Source: Gammaproteobacteria bacterium (lineage in GTDB: Bacteria > Pseudomonadota > Gammaproteobacteria > VBWC01). From it: a DNA stretch of 64,000 nucleotides. Both the position numbers and the translations under genes were made by a program. The stretch covers positions 21,389-85,388 of the forward strand of contig VBWC01000006.1 in NCBI GenBank assembly GCA_006218035.1, given 5' to 3'. Under the pieces are notes generated by a model. The model was not told where the DNA came from. It ran no database searches and saw nothing but the letters and a program-made list of their open reading frames with translations. Below, piece by piece: positions 42,419 through 53,756 of the stretch (position 1 is its first letter; each line of letters begins with the position of its first letter).

Positions 42419-43636
42419 CTACTTCGCCGAATGTCCGGTCAGCTTGACCTCGACACGGTCCTCGTCAGCCAGTCCCGCGTAGTATTTACGCAGGATGTCG
42501 AGCACTTCCGGGCGGCTGAAATGCGGCGATACCTCTTCACCTTCCGACAAGGACTTGCGCAGCTTGGAGCCTGACAGCATCAGCCGGTCGGCTGCTTCGT
42601 GCGGGCAGGTCTTCATCGACGCCATGCCGTCGCATTTGCTGCAATGGAAGGTCCAGTCGATTTTCAGCGGTTTGGTTTCCAGTGCATCGGCCGGGATCTC
42701 GTCGAAGATGTGCTGCGCGTCGAAAGGACCGTAGTACTCGCCGACGCCGGCGTGATCGCGACCGACGATCAGATGCGAGCAGCCGTAGTTCTGCCTAAAC
42801 AGCGCATGCAGCAGCGCTTCGCGCGGACCGGCATAGCGCATGTCCAGCGGATAACCGGACTGCACCACGGTGTCCTTGACGAAATACTTGTCGATCAGCA
42901 CGCTGATCGCGTCGCGGCGTACCTCGGCCGGGATATCGCCCGCCTTCAGCTTGCCTAGCAGCGAATGCACCATGACACCGTCGCAGATCTCGACGGCGAT
43001 CTTGACCAGATACTCGTGCGACCGATGCATCGGGTTGCGCGTCTGGAACGCGGCGACCGTCGACCAGCCCTTTTTCTCGAACAGCGCGCGTGTCTGCGCC
43101 GGCGTCATGTAGACGTCTTTAAACCGTGTCGGAAAGTCACCCTCGGACAGCACCTTGACCGGGCCGGCCAGGTTCACCTCGCCCTGCTCCATGACCATCT
43201 GGACGCCGGGGTGTTCCTTGTCGGTCGTCTTGAACACCATGGCGCACTCGTGTTCCTTGTCGATGGTGTACTTCTCGGTGACCATCATCGTCGCCATGAC
43301 TTCATTGGTCTCACGGCTGACCAGCGCGACGTCCTTGCCGATCTTGATCTTGTCGCCGGTCGCCTTGTCGGTCGACAGCGTGATCGGGATCGGCCAGAAC
43401 AACCCGCCGGTGGTCTTCATGCCATCGCACACGCCCTGCCAGTCCGCCTGCGACATAAAGCCGTCCAGCGGCGTGAAGCCACCGATGCCAAGCATGATCA
43501 GGTCGCCGGTCTCGCGGGAGCTGATCGGTATCTGCGGCAAGGTCTTCGCGCGCGCCAGTTCCTGTTCGCGCTCCTTGCCTGCAAGAAGTAACGGCTTCAA
43601 ATTGGCCGCGCCGTGCGGTTTCACCAGTCCGGACAT
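42419..43636 (-). CDS. sat: ATP sulfurylase (sulfate adenylyltransferase), Sat type
   Basis: 405 residues of the homo-oligomeric Sat/MET3 type, not CysDN. The N-terminal PUA-like domain leads to the catalytic domain with [13 protein letters not shown] (the QxRNPxHxxH ATP loop), [15 protein letters not shown] and a zinc-ligand set (CSKCDG and CPHEA) seen in Sat of sulfur oxidisers and sulfate reducers. In sulfur-oxidising bacteria it runs in reverse, making ATP and sulfate from adenylylsulfate and pyrophosphate, usually with AprBA. No apr genes are in the window. It follows AGAGG at the start and lies 120 bp downstream of the TauE-type exporter on the same strand. Confidence 0.95.
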   Translation of the reverse strand: MSGLVKPHGAANLKPLLLAGKEREQELARAKTLPQIPISSRETGDLIMLGIGGFTPLDGFMSQADWQGVCDGMKTTGGLFWPIPITLSTDKATGDKIKIGKDVALVSRETNEVMATMMVTEKYTIDKEHECAMVFKTTDKEHPGVQMVMEQGEVNLAGPVKVLSEGDFPTRFKDVYMTPAQTRALFEKKGWSTVAAFQTRNPMHRSHEYLVKIAVEICDGVMVHSLLGKLKAGDIPAEVRRDAISVLIDKYFVKDTVVQSGYPLDMRYAGPREALLHALFRQNYGCSHLIVGRDHAGVGEYYGPFDAQHIFDEIPADALETKPLKIDWTFHCSKCDGMASMKTCPHEAADRLMLSGSKLRKSLSEGEEVSPHFSRPEVLDILRKYYAGLADEDRVEVKLTGHSAK

Positions 43637-43756
43637 AGTACTGAACCTCTAGAAACGTGGATGAAATGTGTCGGAGTCACTCCGGGGCGCGCCAGTATAA
43701 CGTAGTTGCCCCGTGATCTCATGACCCGCCCCGCCGCCCGCGACGATACCCGGTTA

Positions 43757-44545
43757 TCAGCCCAGCAACATGCGGGTGCCGAGCACGGCCAGCAGGGCGG
43801 CGAACCACAACTTCAATGTCCGGCGTGGCAGCCGGTGCGCCAGCCTGGCGCCGAGCGGCGCGAACACCAGTGTCGCGGCGCCGATGCCCGCCGCCGCAGG
43901 CCAGTAAACATAGCCGGAGGTGTAGGGCGCATCGCCGGTAACGTTCCAGCCGACAATGATGAAGCTGATCGTGCCACCGACGGCAATCGGCAGCCCGCAG
44001 GCCGCCGATGTTGCGACCGCATTGTGTATCGCCTTGTTACACCACAGTAGAAACGGCGTGGTCAGCGTACCGCCGCCGATACCGATCAACGACGATACCG
44101 CGCCGATGAAGGTGCCGACCAACGACATGCCGGCGATGCCAGGCAGCGTCCGGTGCGGTGACGGCTTTACATCCAGCGCGATTTGCGCGGCAACCACCAG
44201 TTCAAATATGCCGAACACCCAGCGTAGCGCATTGGTCGACAACAGATTCGCGATCAGTGCGCCCAGCAGCGTGCCGATCAGCAGGCCTGGCGCAAGGCCG
44301 CGTACCGCGTCCCATAACACCGCGCCATGGCGGTGATGGGCGCGCGTCGAGGCGATCGACGTGACGATGATCGTCGCCAGCGACGTGCCGATCGCGACGT
44401 GTACGGCGACATCGGGAAACAGCTGCTGATAGCCGAACAGCATCACCAGTGCCGGCACGATGATCAGTCCGCCGCCGACGCCGAACAGCCCGGCGACCAC
44501 GCCGACGGCCGAGCCAAGGACCAGATAGCTGACCAGGGTTAACAA
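43757..44545 (-). CDS. TauE/SafE family sulfite/sulfonate exporter-like membrane protein
   Basis: 262 residues with about eight membrane segments. The two internal repeats begin with GLFGVGGGLIIVPALVMLFG and SSLIGIGGGTLTTPFLLWCN, the twin GxGGG signatures of TauE/SafE (DUF81). Members export sulfite, sulfonates or sulfoacetate. Placement just upstream of sat on the same strand supports a sulfur role here. The start is a TTG five bases after the stop of the aldehyde dehydrogenase gene, with GAAG as ribosome site, so it is coupled to that gene. Confidence 0.9.
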   Translation of the reverse strand: MLTLVSYLVLGSAVGVVAGLFGVGGGLIIVPALVMLFGYQQLFPDVAVHVAIGTSLATIIVTSIASTRAHHRHGAVLWDAVRGLAPGLLIGTLLGALIANLLSTNALRWVFGIFELVVAAQIALDVKPSPHRTLPGIAGMSLVGTFIGAVSSLIGIGGGTLTTPFLLWCNKAIHNAVATSAACGLPIAVGGTISFIIVGWNVTGDAPYTSGYVYWPAAAGIGAATLVFAPLGARLAHRLPRRTLKLWFAALLAVLGTRMLLG

Positions 44546-44550
44546 GGCGG

Positions 44551-45915
44551 CTACTTCACCCAGATGGTTTTCACGTTAAGGAATTCGTGCATGCCATGGT
44601 GTGACAATTCACGGCCGTAGCCGGAGGCCTTGACGCCGCCGAACGGCAGGCGCGGGTCGCTCTTGACCATGCCGTTGACGAAGGCCGCGCCGCATTGCAT
44701 GCCGAGCGCGAAGCGTTCGCCGCGGCCAATATCGCGTGTCCAGACACTGCCGCCCAGGCCGAACCGGCAATCGTTGGCGATGCGCAGCGCGTCGTCCTCG
44801 TCGCGTGCCCGGATAATACTGGCGACCGGTCCGAACAGTTCTTCATGGTAGGCGCGTGATCCCGGCGTAACGTTGTCCAGGATCGACGGCAGGTAAAACG
44901 CGCCGGGTCCCGGCGCCGGTACACAACCCGTGACTATGGTCGCGCCCTGCTTGACGCTATCCCGGACCTGCTGATGCAGCTCGTCGCGCAAATCCAGCCG
45001 CGCCAGCGGCGCGAGCGTCGTGTGCTCCTGCAATGGATCGCCCGGCCGCAATGCGCTGGCGCCGGCCGTGAATTTCGCGATGAACGCGTCGGCGATCGCA
45101 TCGACAACAATAAACCGCTTCGCCGCGATGCAGCTTTGCCCGGCGTTGAGAAATCGTGCCACCACCGCGTTGCCGGCGGCGAGATCGATGTCGGCATCCT
45201 CCAGCACGACGAAGGCGTCCGAGCCACCGAGTTCCAGCACGGTTTTTTTCAGATGTTCGCCGGCGGTTGCCGCCACCTGGCGTCCGGCCGCTTCGCTGCC
45301 GGTCAGCGTCACTGCGTGGACACGCGCATCCTTGATCACGTCGGCGACTCCTTTTGCCGGGATCATCAGCGTGCGAAAGACATGTTCCGGCAGGCCGGCC
45401 TCGCGAAACACCTGCTCGATCGCCAGCGCGCACTGCGGCACGTTCGATGCGTGCTTCAGCAGGCCGGTATTGCCGGCGGTCAGTGCCGGCGCGGCGAAAC
45501 GCATGACCTGCCAGACCGGAAAGTTCCACGGCATGATCGCCAGCACCGTGCCCAGCGGCTGACAGGCGACATAGCTGCTGCTGGCATCCGTGTGGATTTG
45601 TTCATTGGCAAGAAAGCGCGGCCCCGCCTCGGCGTAGTATTCGAATGCCGTCGCGCATTTTTCGATCTCGGCGCGCGCCTCCCTGACCAGCTTGCCCATC
45701 TCCAGCGTCACCAGTCGCGCCAGATGTTCCTTCTTCTTGCGCAACACATCGGCCACGGCACGCATCGACCGGCAGCGTTGAGCCAGTGGTGTGGCCGCCC
45801 AGCGTGGCGTTGCCTCCGCCACAGCGGCCAGCGCATTTTCCAGTTCGGCCGCACTCCAGTCGGCAAACTCGCCGAGTGGTTCGCCGTTGGCCGGATTGAT
45901 GGATCGGAAGCCCAT
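44551..45915 (-). CDS. NAD(P)-dependent aldehyde dehydrogenase, succinate-semialdehyde type
   Basis: 454 residues, the short Sad/YneI length. GTVLAIMPWNFPVWQVMRFA is the nucleotide-binding start, TLTGSEAAGRQVAATAGEHL and LELGGSDAFVV hold the catalytic Glu, and NAGQSCIAAKRF the catalytic Cys. The ending PFGGVKASGYGRELSHHGMH is typical. It oxidises semialdehydes such as succinate semialdehyde to the acid. It heads a leftward unit with the TauE-like exporter. That pairing might point to a sulfonate-derived aldehyde instead, which is only inference. Confidence 0.9.
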   Translation of the reverse strand: MGFRSINPANGEPLGEFADWSAAELENALAAVAEATPRWAATPLAQRCRSMRAVADVLRKKKEHLARLVTLEMGKLVREARAEIEKCATAFEYYAEAGPRFLANEQIHTDASSSYVACQPLGTVLAIMPWNFPVWQVMRFAAPALTAGNTGLLKHASNVPQCALAIEQVFREAGLPEHVFRTLMIPAKGVADVIKDARVHAVTLTGSEAAGRQVAATAGEHLKKTVLELGGSDAFVVLEDADIDLAAGNAVVARFLNAGQSCIAAKRFIVVDAIADAFIAKFTAGASALRPGDPLQEHTTLAPLARLDLRDELHQQVRDSVKQGATIVTGCVPAPGPGAFYLPSILDNVTPGSRAYHEELFGPVASIIRARDEDDALRIANDCRFGLGGSVWTRDIGRGERFALGMQCGAAFVNGMVKSDPRLPFGGVKASGYGRELSHHGMHEFLNVKTIWVK

Positions 45916-45932
45916 GTCTGCGTTCCTTAAAG

Positions 45933-45941
45933 TGCTATGAT
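45933..45941 (+). promoter_or_regulatory. Extended -10 promoter candidate for the NDUFA9-like gene
   Basis: TGCTATGAT is an extended -10 element in the 141-bp divergent gap. It would give a leader of about 108 nt. No clear -35 box is visible. Confidence 0.4.
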
Positions 45942-46056
45942 TTGTTTAATCTACACCAGCGCCGGCCGGGATGACAGATCGCGCACCGTCAGGCGCAGCG
46001 GTGCCAACCTCTTTTGTAACGTCTGCGTTTTTAATGACGCGAGGGCTGAGAACGAC

Positions 46057-47001
46057 ATGAAGAAGCGTGATATCTGTGTGCTCGGCGGCACAGGTTTTGT
46101 CGGGCAACATCTGGTCGCCGCGCTGTCATCGGCCGGGTGGCATGTGCGCGTGCTGTCGCGCCACCGCGAGCGCTACCGCGAACTGCTGGTGCTGCCGAAT
46201 GTGGACGTTATCGAGGCCAACATACTCGACGAAGGTGTGCTGCGGGAGCATTTTCCCGGCGCTGCCGCCGTCATCAATCTGGTTGGTATCCTGAATGAGC
46301 GGCATCGCGGCGATTTTCAGGCCGTGCATGCCGATTTGCCACGGCGGATCGTGTCCGCCTGCCGGTTGCTCGGGGTACCGCGCCTGCTGCACATGAGCGC
46401 GCTGAATGCCGACGCGGCGACAGGCCCCAGCCAGTATCTGCGCAGCAAGGGCGAGGGCGAGGACGCCGTGCACGCGGCCGATCTGGCGGTCACGAGTTTC
46501 CGTCCGTCGGTGATTTTCGGGCCGGGCGATCATTTCTTCAATCAGTTCGCCTGCCTGATCAAGGCGGCGCCCGGCATGTTGCCGCTCGCCTGTCCCGGCG
46601 CGCGTTTCGCGCCCGTCTATGTCGGTGATGTGGTCGCCGCCTTCGTCAAGGCCATGACGAACAAGAGCACCTGCGGCCAGCGATACAACCTGTGCGGACC
46701 GGCGGCGTATTCGCTGCGGGAACTGTTTGAATTCACCGCGGCGGTGTCGGGTCGCCGTTGCACGGTGATCGGTTTGCCGAACGCGTTGTCGGCCATCCAG
46801 GCCCGTGTCATGGGGCTGCTGCCGGGCAAGCCGCTGACCTATGATAATTATCTGTCGATGCAGGTGGACGGTGTTTGCGCCGGCGGGTTTCCCGACGTAT
46901 TCGGTATAACCCCGGCGTCGATCGAATCGATCGTGCCGCGCTATGTCGCCCGCAAAGGCGATCCGTTCGATGAAATCCGTCATCACGCGCGCCATGACTA
47001 G
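46057..47001 (+). CDS. Complex I NDUFA9-like atypical SDR
   Basis: 314 residues. The N-terminal Rossmann fold has the atypical glycine motif LGGTGFVGQHLV. VINLVGILNE, the RLLHMSALNADAATGPSQYL block, RSKGEGEDAV and SFRPSVIFGPGDHFFNQFA match NDUFA9/YwnB-like atypical short-chain dehydrogenases. The usual YxxxK is YLRSK. In mitochondria NDUFA9 binds NADPH in complex I; bacterial homologs are often linked to quinone or sterol metabolism. The ATG follows GAGGG. cca follows after 40 bp on the same strand. Confidence 0.9.
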   Translation: MKKRDICVLGGTGFVGQHLVAALSSAGWHVRVLSRHRERYRELLVLPNVDVIEANILDEGVLREHFPGAAAVINLVGILNERHRGDFQAVHADLPRRIVSACRLLGVPRLLHMSALNADAATGPSQYLRSKGEGEDAVHAADLAVTSFRPSVIFGPGDHFFNQFACLIKAAPGMLPLACPGARFAPVYVGDVVAAFVKAMTNKSTCGQRYNLCGPAAYSLRELFEFTAAVSGRRCTVIGLPNALSAIQARVMGLLPGKPLTYDNYLSMQVDGVCAGGFPDVFGITPASIESIVPRYVARKGDPFDEIRHHARHD

Positions 47002-47041
47002 GCGGTTGCCGCCACCACGGCGCGGACGATATTGAAGATCG

Positions 47042-48271
47042 ATGAAAATATATAGGGTCGGCGGAGCGGTGCGTGACCGGCTGCTCGGCCTGCCGGTGGT
47101 GGACCGCGACTGGGTGGTTGTTGGCGCGACGCCCGAGCAGATGGAACAGCTCGGTTACCGGCGCGTCGGCAAGGACTTCCCGGTATTCCTGCATCCCGAC
47201 ACCCGCGAGGAATATGCGCTGGCGCGCACCGAACGCAAGACCGGCCCCGGCTACACGGGTTTCGTCGTGCATGCCGCGCCCGATGTGACCCTGGAGGAGG
47301 ATCTGCGCCGCCGCGACATCACGATCAACGCGCTGGCCGAGGACGACGGCGGCGCGGTGATCGATCCGTTCGGCGGGCGGGATGATCTGGCCCGGAAAAT
47401 CATCCGTCACGTCTCGCCGGCATTCGTCGAGGATCCGTTGCGTATTCTGCGTGTCGCGCGTTTCGCCGCGCGGTTTGCCCCGCTCGGTTTCCGGGTGGCC
47501 GACGAAACGATCGCACTGATGCACGGCATCGTCGCCGCCGGTGAAGTCGACGCGCTGGTCGCGGAGCGTATCTGGGTCGAGGTGGCACGCGCACTCGGCG
47601 AGCAGCAGCCGTCGCGGTTTTTTGAGGTGCTGCGCAGTTGCGGCGCGCTCGCCCGCCTGTTTCCGGAGATCGACGTCCTGTACGGTGTGCCGCAACGGCG
47701 CGATTTCCATCCCGAGATTGATACCGGCAAGCATGTGATGGCGGTGCTCGATTGTGCCGCCCGCCTCACGCCGGATACCCGGGTGCGCTTTGCGTCACTG
47801 GTGCATGATCTGGGCAAGGGCACGACGCCGGCGGCCGACTGGCCGCAGCATCCCGGTCATGAGCAACGCAGTGTCGCGCTCGTCGAGGCGTTGTGCGCGC
47901 GGTTGTCCGTGCCGAATGACTATCGCGATCTGGCCATGCTTGCCGCGCGTTATCACAGCCACTGTCACCGCGCCGGTGAACTGCGGCCCGGCACCCTGCT
48001 CGACGTATTGCAGCGTCTCGATGCCTTTCGCCGCCCCGAGCGGTTCGAGCAGTTTCTGCTGGTGTGTCTCGCCGATGCGCGCGGCCGCGCCGGTCAGGAG
48101 GAGGCGCCTTACCCGCAGCAGCACCATATGCGTGCGGCATTCGCCGCGGCGCGCGCCGTCGATGCCGGGGCGCTGGCCGCCGCCGGGTATAGCGGCGCGG
48201 CCATGGCCGAGGCATTACGGCAGCGGCGTATCGCGGCCATCGACGCGCTCAAGGGCGATGGTCCACGCTGA
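47042..48271 (+). CDS. cca: Multifunctional CCA-adding tRNA nucleotidyltransferase
   Basis: 409 residues, the gammaproteobacterial class II enzyme. [24 protein letters not shown] with the metal-binding acidic pair, [11 protein letters not shown] and [16 protein letters not shown] form the nucleotidyltransferase head and neck. A C-terminal HD domain, [13 protein letters not shown] with GHEQRS and RYHSHCHRA, adds the phosphodiesterase and phosphatase activities known for E. coli Cca. It builds and repairs the CCA end of tRNAs. It starts at ATG 47042 and is probably co-transcribed with the SDR upstream. Confidence 0.96.
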   Translation: MKIYRVGGAVRDRLLGLPVVDRDWVVVGATPEQMEQLGYRRVGKDFPVFLHPDTREEYALARTERKTGPGYTGFVVHAAPDVTLEEDLRRRDITINALAEDDGGAVIDPFGGRDDLARKIIRHVSPAFVEDPLRILRVARFAARFAPLGFRVADETIALMHGIVAAGEVDALVAERIWVEVARALGEQQPSRFFEVLRSCGALARLFPEIDVLYGVPQRRDFHPEIDTGKHVMAVLDCAARLTPDTRVRFASLVHDLGKGTTPAADWPQHPGHEQRSVALVEALCARLSVPNDYRDLAMLAARYHSHCHRAGELRPGTLLDVLQRLDAFRRPERFEQFLLVCLADARGRAGQEEAPYPQQHHMRAAFAAARAVDAGALAAAGYSGAAMAEALRQRRIAAIDALKGDGPR

Positions 48272-48522
48272 ATCCCGTTTTATCCGCATGGCCTTGAGTC
48301 GGCCGCTGGCTTCGACGCAGCACGGTCGGCAGCAACTTAAAGCGTTCTAGTTCAATAGACTAAGCGTGACTATCCGGCGCCGCACGGCACCATGATGTTC
48401 ATTGACAGTCGCGCCGGGCCCATGAGACGCTTCGAACTGATCCCATACCGGTGGTTGCGGGAGTGGCCTTTGTAGCCGCGCTTCTTTTTGTTTCAGACAA
48501 ATCGAAAGGGGGGTACCTGTCT

Positions 48523-48765
48523 ATGTACGGTGCACGTCACGACCTGACTGAGGAATTTCCGGAATTCGCAAGAACCATCCACACACTGAAATCCAGCAAT
48601 ACCGACTTCTCCCGATTGCTGTACGAATATGACGGTACGGACAAGAAGATCTACGGCATCGAACAGATGATGCAACCCGTCTCCGACGCCTACATCGGCG
48701 AGCTGAAAAAACGCCGCCTCGCATTAAAAGATCGATTGTTCGCGATACTCCGGAACCAGCACTAG
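48523..48765 (+). CDS. DUF465 (YdcH-like) small protein
   Basis: 80 residues, almost all helical: LTEEFPEFARTIHTLKSSNT, SRLLYEYDGTDKKIYGIEQ and IGELKKRRLALKDRLFAIL. This is the SlyX/YdcH-like DUF465 pattern, with a short helical hairpin and a KKRRLALKD core. The function is unknown. The ATG at 48523 follows AAGGGGGG; the 24-codon extension upstream is not similar to the family. The 250 bp before it and 270 bp after it show no gene. Confidence 0.85.
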   Translation: MYGARHDLTEEFPEFARTIHTLKSSNTDFSRLLYEYDGTDKKIYGIEQMMQPVSDAYIGELKKRRLALKDRLFAILRNQH

Positions 48766-49036
48766 ATTCACGCGACCCTGCGGGCTGGCCCGGCCGGTAC
48801 CGCCCATACGCCCGACCGTTCAAGCCATCGCGGTGACACAGTAACCGTCACCGCGGCGGTTGCGTGCGCGTTGGCTATGTCAACCGTTCCATCCGGTAGC
48901 GCAGGCCGTTCCGGCGCACCATGCGGGCATCGCGCGTCAGCATCGACGGCGTGGACCGGCCGCCGGGGACGAATCTTGCCGCCGGCGCGGGAAGAATAAC
49001 GGTCGGCATGCCCGGTAGTGCGGGGAAAACTTCGGG

Positions 49037-50747
<1,711 letters not shown>

Positions 50748-50820
50748 CGCGCGCGACCGGTCACCGCGTTGAGGTTAGCGCATGCTGGTGTCGGTGCGGT
50801 CACCTGCCATCCTCGGCTGT

Positions 50821-51306
50821 TCAGTGGGAGGTCGCCCTGGAGGCGCCTTCCTGTTTCTGGCGCGTGATATGTTGCTGGTACAGCGCGAGAAAATTCACCG
50901 GCGCCAGCAGCAATTGCGGAAAACTGCCTTTCGTGACCACGTCGGATACCGCCTCGCGTGCAAACGGAAACAGAATGCCCGGGCAATATCCGCCGACCAT
51001 CTCCGCCAGTTGCTCGTCGCTGTGACCTTCCAGCGAAAAAATGCCGGCCTGGTGTACCTCGACCAGGTAGGCGACCTTGTCACCCAGTTTCGCGGTGACC
51101 GTGACCGACAGTACCACTTCATGGAAACCGTCCTTGAGTTTCTTGGCAGTATTGCGCAGCTCGAAGCTGACATCGGGCTTCCATTCCTGTTCGCCAAAGA
51201 TATCCGGCGAATTCGGCGTCTCGAACGACACGTCCTTCAGGTATATCTTGTGGATATGGAATTTGCGCGGATCGGTCGTGGTGGCTTGATTATCGGTTTC
51301 AGACAT
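50821..51306 (-). CDS. secB: Protein-export chaperone SecB
   Basis: 161 residues. Landmarks are HKIYLKDVSFETPNSPDIF, VSVTVTAKLGDKVAYLVEVH, QAGIFSLEG and YCPGILFPFAREAVSDVVTK, covering the whole SecB fold. It keeps presecretory proteins unfolded and hands them to SecA. It sits between the rhodanese gene and gpsA on the same strand. The common intervening glutaredoxin gene grxC is absent. Confidence 0.97.
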   Translation of the reverse strand: MSETDNQATTTDPRKFHIHKIYLKDVSFETPNSPDIFGEQEWKPDVSFELRNTAKKLKDGFHEVVLSVTVTAKLGDKVAYLVEVHQAGIFSLEGHSDEQLAEMVGGYCPGILFPFAREAVSDVVTKGSFPQLLLAPVNFLALYQQHITRQKQEGASRATSH

Positions 51307-51353
51307 GACGTTATTCCTTGCTCGTGCGGCCGCGACTGGCCGTGTTCAATAGC

Positions 51354-51773
51354 TTATGCGGTGGTCACCGGTGCATCGGCGTTCTTCCAGGCGAGCATGC
51401 CGCCGCCCAGCTTGAAAACGGGCTCGAATCCCCGGTTCTTCAGCATGACGCCGGCGCGCGCCGATTGCTGGCCGGTCTTGCAGACAACGACAAACGGCCG
51501 GCCCTTGTATTTGTCCAGATGATCGAGACGCCCGTCGAGCAAGGCGAACGGGACATGCACGGCGTTGACGATATGGCCGTTTTCAAATTCGCGATCGTCG
51601 CGCACGTCCAGCACAACGGCGTCCTGATGATTGATCAGGCGGATGACCTCGGCGGGCTTGATGTCCTTGAAGCCCAGCAGCGCGCGTTTGACCTCGCCGG
51701 CGATCAGCAGCACCAGAAGAATGATCAGCGCCCCGACCAGAAACGGATGATTAATAATAAATTCGACGATCAC
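51354..51773 (-). CDS. Membrane-anchored rhodanese-like protein (YibN type)
   Basis: 139 residues. An N-terminal anchor (FLVGALIILLVLLIAGEV) precedes one rhodanese domain with AVVLDVRDDREFENGHIVNA and the active-site loop VVVCKTGQQSARAG, whose Cys is intact. It matches E. coli YibN in size and in its place upstream of secB. It could transfer sulfane sulfur at the membrane. It is divergent from gpmI. Confidence 0.92.
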   Translation of the reverse strand: MIVEFIINHPFLVGALIILLVLLIAGEVKRALLGFKDIKPAEVIRLINHQDAVVLDVRDDREFENGHIVNAVHVPFALLDGRLDHLDKYKGRPFVVVCKTGQQSARAGVMLKNRGFEPVFKLGGGMLAWKNADAPVTTA

Positions 51774-52005
51774 TGGTATAACACCATGGTGTTCATGTTG
51801 ATAAATCCGGCGTTGACGAAAACGTCCAACGCGGGTTCCTGCGGCAACCCGCCGCGGCGGCGCTCGTCGTTACTGGAATGCAACATCGGTAGCAGGTCAG
51901 GTCGTCCGATCGTCTTCAGCTATCGCGGAGGCCGGCGTGCAACGGAAATTTTCAGCACCGCCGGATTCCTGGTAATTCTTGTACAAATAAATAATTTCAG
52001 CACGC

Positions 52006-52011
52006 TATAAT
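52006..52011 (+). promoter_or_regulatory. Consensus -10 box for gpmI
   Basis: A perfect TATAAT in an AT-rich stretch, 108 bp before the gpmI ATG. No good -35 lies at 17 bp; a TTGTAC sits 21 bp upstream. The rest of the 345-bp gap between the rhodanese gene and gpmI (51774-52118) shows no gene. Confidence 0.5.
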
Positions 52012-52118
52012 ACTGCGGTTGCCCCAGGGTTGCCAACGCGCCGCGGGGTGGTTTGCCGGTGCCGCGACAGTGGTCGCCGGCGGGCCGGCCGGATTGTCGA
52101 ACGAATTAACGAATTACC

Positions 52119-53669
52119 ATGCGACTGAAACACAAACCTCTGGTCCTGATCGTCCTTGACGGCTGGGGCTACAGCGAAAACACGCAGGGAAACGCGATAC
52201 ATGCCGCCTGCACGCCGGTCTGGGATGAGATCTGGCACAAGTTTCCCCACACGCTGATTCGCTGCTCCGGTGCCGACGTCGGCCTGCCGGCGGGGCAGAT
52301 GGGCAATTCCGAGGTCGGTCATCTCAACATGGGCGCCGGCCGCGTCGTCTACCAGGAGCTGACCCGTATCAACCGGTCGATCAAGACCGGATCGTTCTTT
52401 ACCAACAGCACGCTGACCGGCGCGGTCGACGCCGTGATCCAGAGCGGCAAGGCACTGCATATCTTCGGCCTGCTCTCCCCGGGTGGCGTGCACAGCCACG
52501 AGGAGCATATCCAGGCGACGATCAAGCTGGCGGTGGAACGCGGCGCCCGCCGGGTTTATCTCCACGCGTTTCTCGATGGCCGCGATACGCCGCCGCGCAG
52601 CGCCGAGGAATCGCTGCGTGCCGTCGAGCAGCAGTTCGCCGAGCTGGGCAGTGGCCAGGTCGCATCGATCATCGGCCGTTATTTTGCGATGGACAGGGAT
52701 TATCGTTGGGATCGCGTGCAGACCGCGTACGACCTGCTTGCCGAAGGCGCGGCGGAGTTTCAGGCACCCGATGCGCTGACCGGCCTGAAGATGGCCTATG
52801 AACGCGGCGAGAACGACGAGTTCGTCAAGGCGACGGCGATCACCGGCGCCGACGGCAGGCCGGTAAAAATGGCCGACGGTGACGTCGTCATTTTCATGAA
52901 CTTCCGGTCCGACCGCGCCCGGCAGCTGACCAAGGCGTTTATCGAGCAGGATTTCAAGGGGTTTAAACGGCATTACGTGCCGAAACTCGCATCGTTCGTC
53001 AGCCTCGCCGAATACAACAAGGAGTTTTTCTACGTGCCGGTCGCGTTTCCGGCCGAACGGCTGAGCAACGTGTTTGGTGAGTATGTCGCGAAGCTGGGAC
53101 TGCGCCAGCTGCGTATCGCTGAAACGGAAAAGTATGCGCACGTCACCTTTTTCTTCAACGGTGGCGTCGAGCATCCCTACGAATGGGAAGACCGGATTCT
53201 GGTGCCGTCGCCCAGGGTGCCGACCTACGACCAGCAACCGGCAATGAGCGCGCCGGAGGTCACCGACCGCCTGATCGGCGCGGTTGAGTCCGGTCAGTAC
53301 GACGTGATCATCTGCAACTACGCCAACGCCGACATGGTGGGGCATACCGGCAAGTTCGACGCCGCCGTGGCGGCGATCGAGGCGCTGGACCGATGTCTCG
53401 GCCGCGTCATCGCGGCGACCCGCAAGGCCGGCGGCGAGATCCTGATTACCGCCGATCACGGTAACGCCGAACAGATGGCCGATGAGCAGACCCAGCAGGC
53501 GCACACGGCGCATACCAGCAATCCGGTACCGTTTATTTATATCGGACGTCCGGCAGTCATGTCGCCGAGTGGTGCGTTATCCGATGTGGCGCCGACCATG
53601 CTTTATTTGATGAAGCTCAAACAGCCCGCCGAAATGAATGGCGAGTCGCTGGTCATCGTCAACCAATAG
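52119..53669 (+). CDS. gpmI: 2,3-bisphosphoglycerate-independent phosphoglycerate mutase
   Basis: 516 residues of the alkaline-phosphatase superfamily. [11 protein letters not shown] binds metal, [20 protein letters not shown] holds the phosphorylated Ser, and [11 protein letters not shown] plus [10 protein letters not shown] complete the second metal site. It interconverts 3- and 2-phosphoglycerate with manganese. It leads a plus-strand block gpmI-envC-ctpA-yibQ, which matches gammaproteobacterial order. Confidence 0.97.
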   Translation: MRLKHKPLVLIVLDGWGYSENTQGNAIHAACTPVWDEIWHKFPHTLIRCSGADVGLPAGQMGNSEVGHLNMGAGRVVYQELTRINRSIKTGSFFTNSTLTGAVDAVIQSGKALHIFGLLSPGGVHSHEEHIQATIKLAVERGARRVYLHAFLDGRDTPPRSAEESLRAVEQQFAELGSGQVASIIGRYFAMDRDYRWDRVQTAYDLLAEGAAEFQAPDALTGLKMAYERGENDEFVKATAITGADGRPVKMADGDVVIFMNFRSDRARQLTKAFIEQDFKGFKRHYVPKLASFVSLAEYNKEFFYVPVAFPAERLSNVFGEYVAKLGLRQLRIAETEKYAHVTFFFNGGVEHPYEWEDRILVPSPRVPTYDQQPAMSAPEVTDRLIGAVESGQYDVIICNYANADMVGHTGKFDAAVAAIEALDRCLGRVIAATRKAGGEILITADHGNAEQMADEQTQQAHTAHTSNPVPFIYIGRPAVMSPSGALSDVAPTMLYLMKLKQPAEMNGESLVIVNQ

Positions 53670-53675
53670 CGGTTG

Positions 53676-53701
53676 CCGCGCGATGCGCGGGCTGGATTTT
53701 T
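53676..53701 (+). terminator. Weak terminator after gpmI
   Basis: CCGCGC-GAT-GCGCGG stem (53676-53690) followed after six bases by ATTTTT. The stem is short, so it may only attenuate reading into envC. Confidence 0.4.
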
Positions 53702-53756
53702 CACGGCGAACTTTGCATGCTGTCACCAGGCCCGACCGCCGCCGCGATGAACGCCC

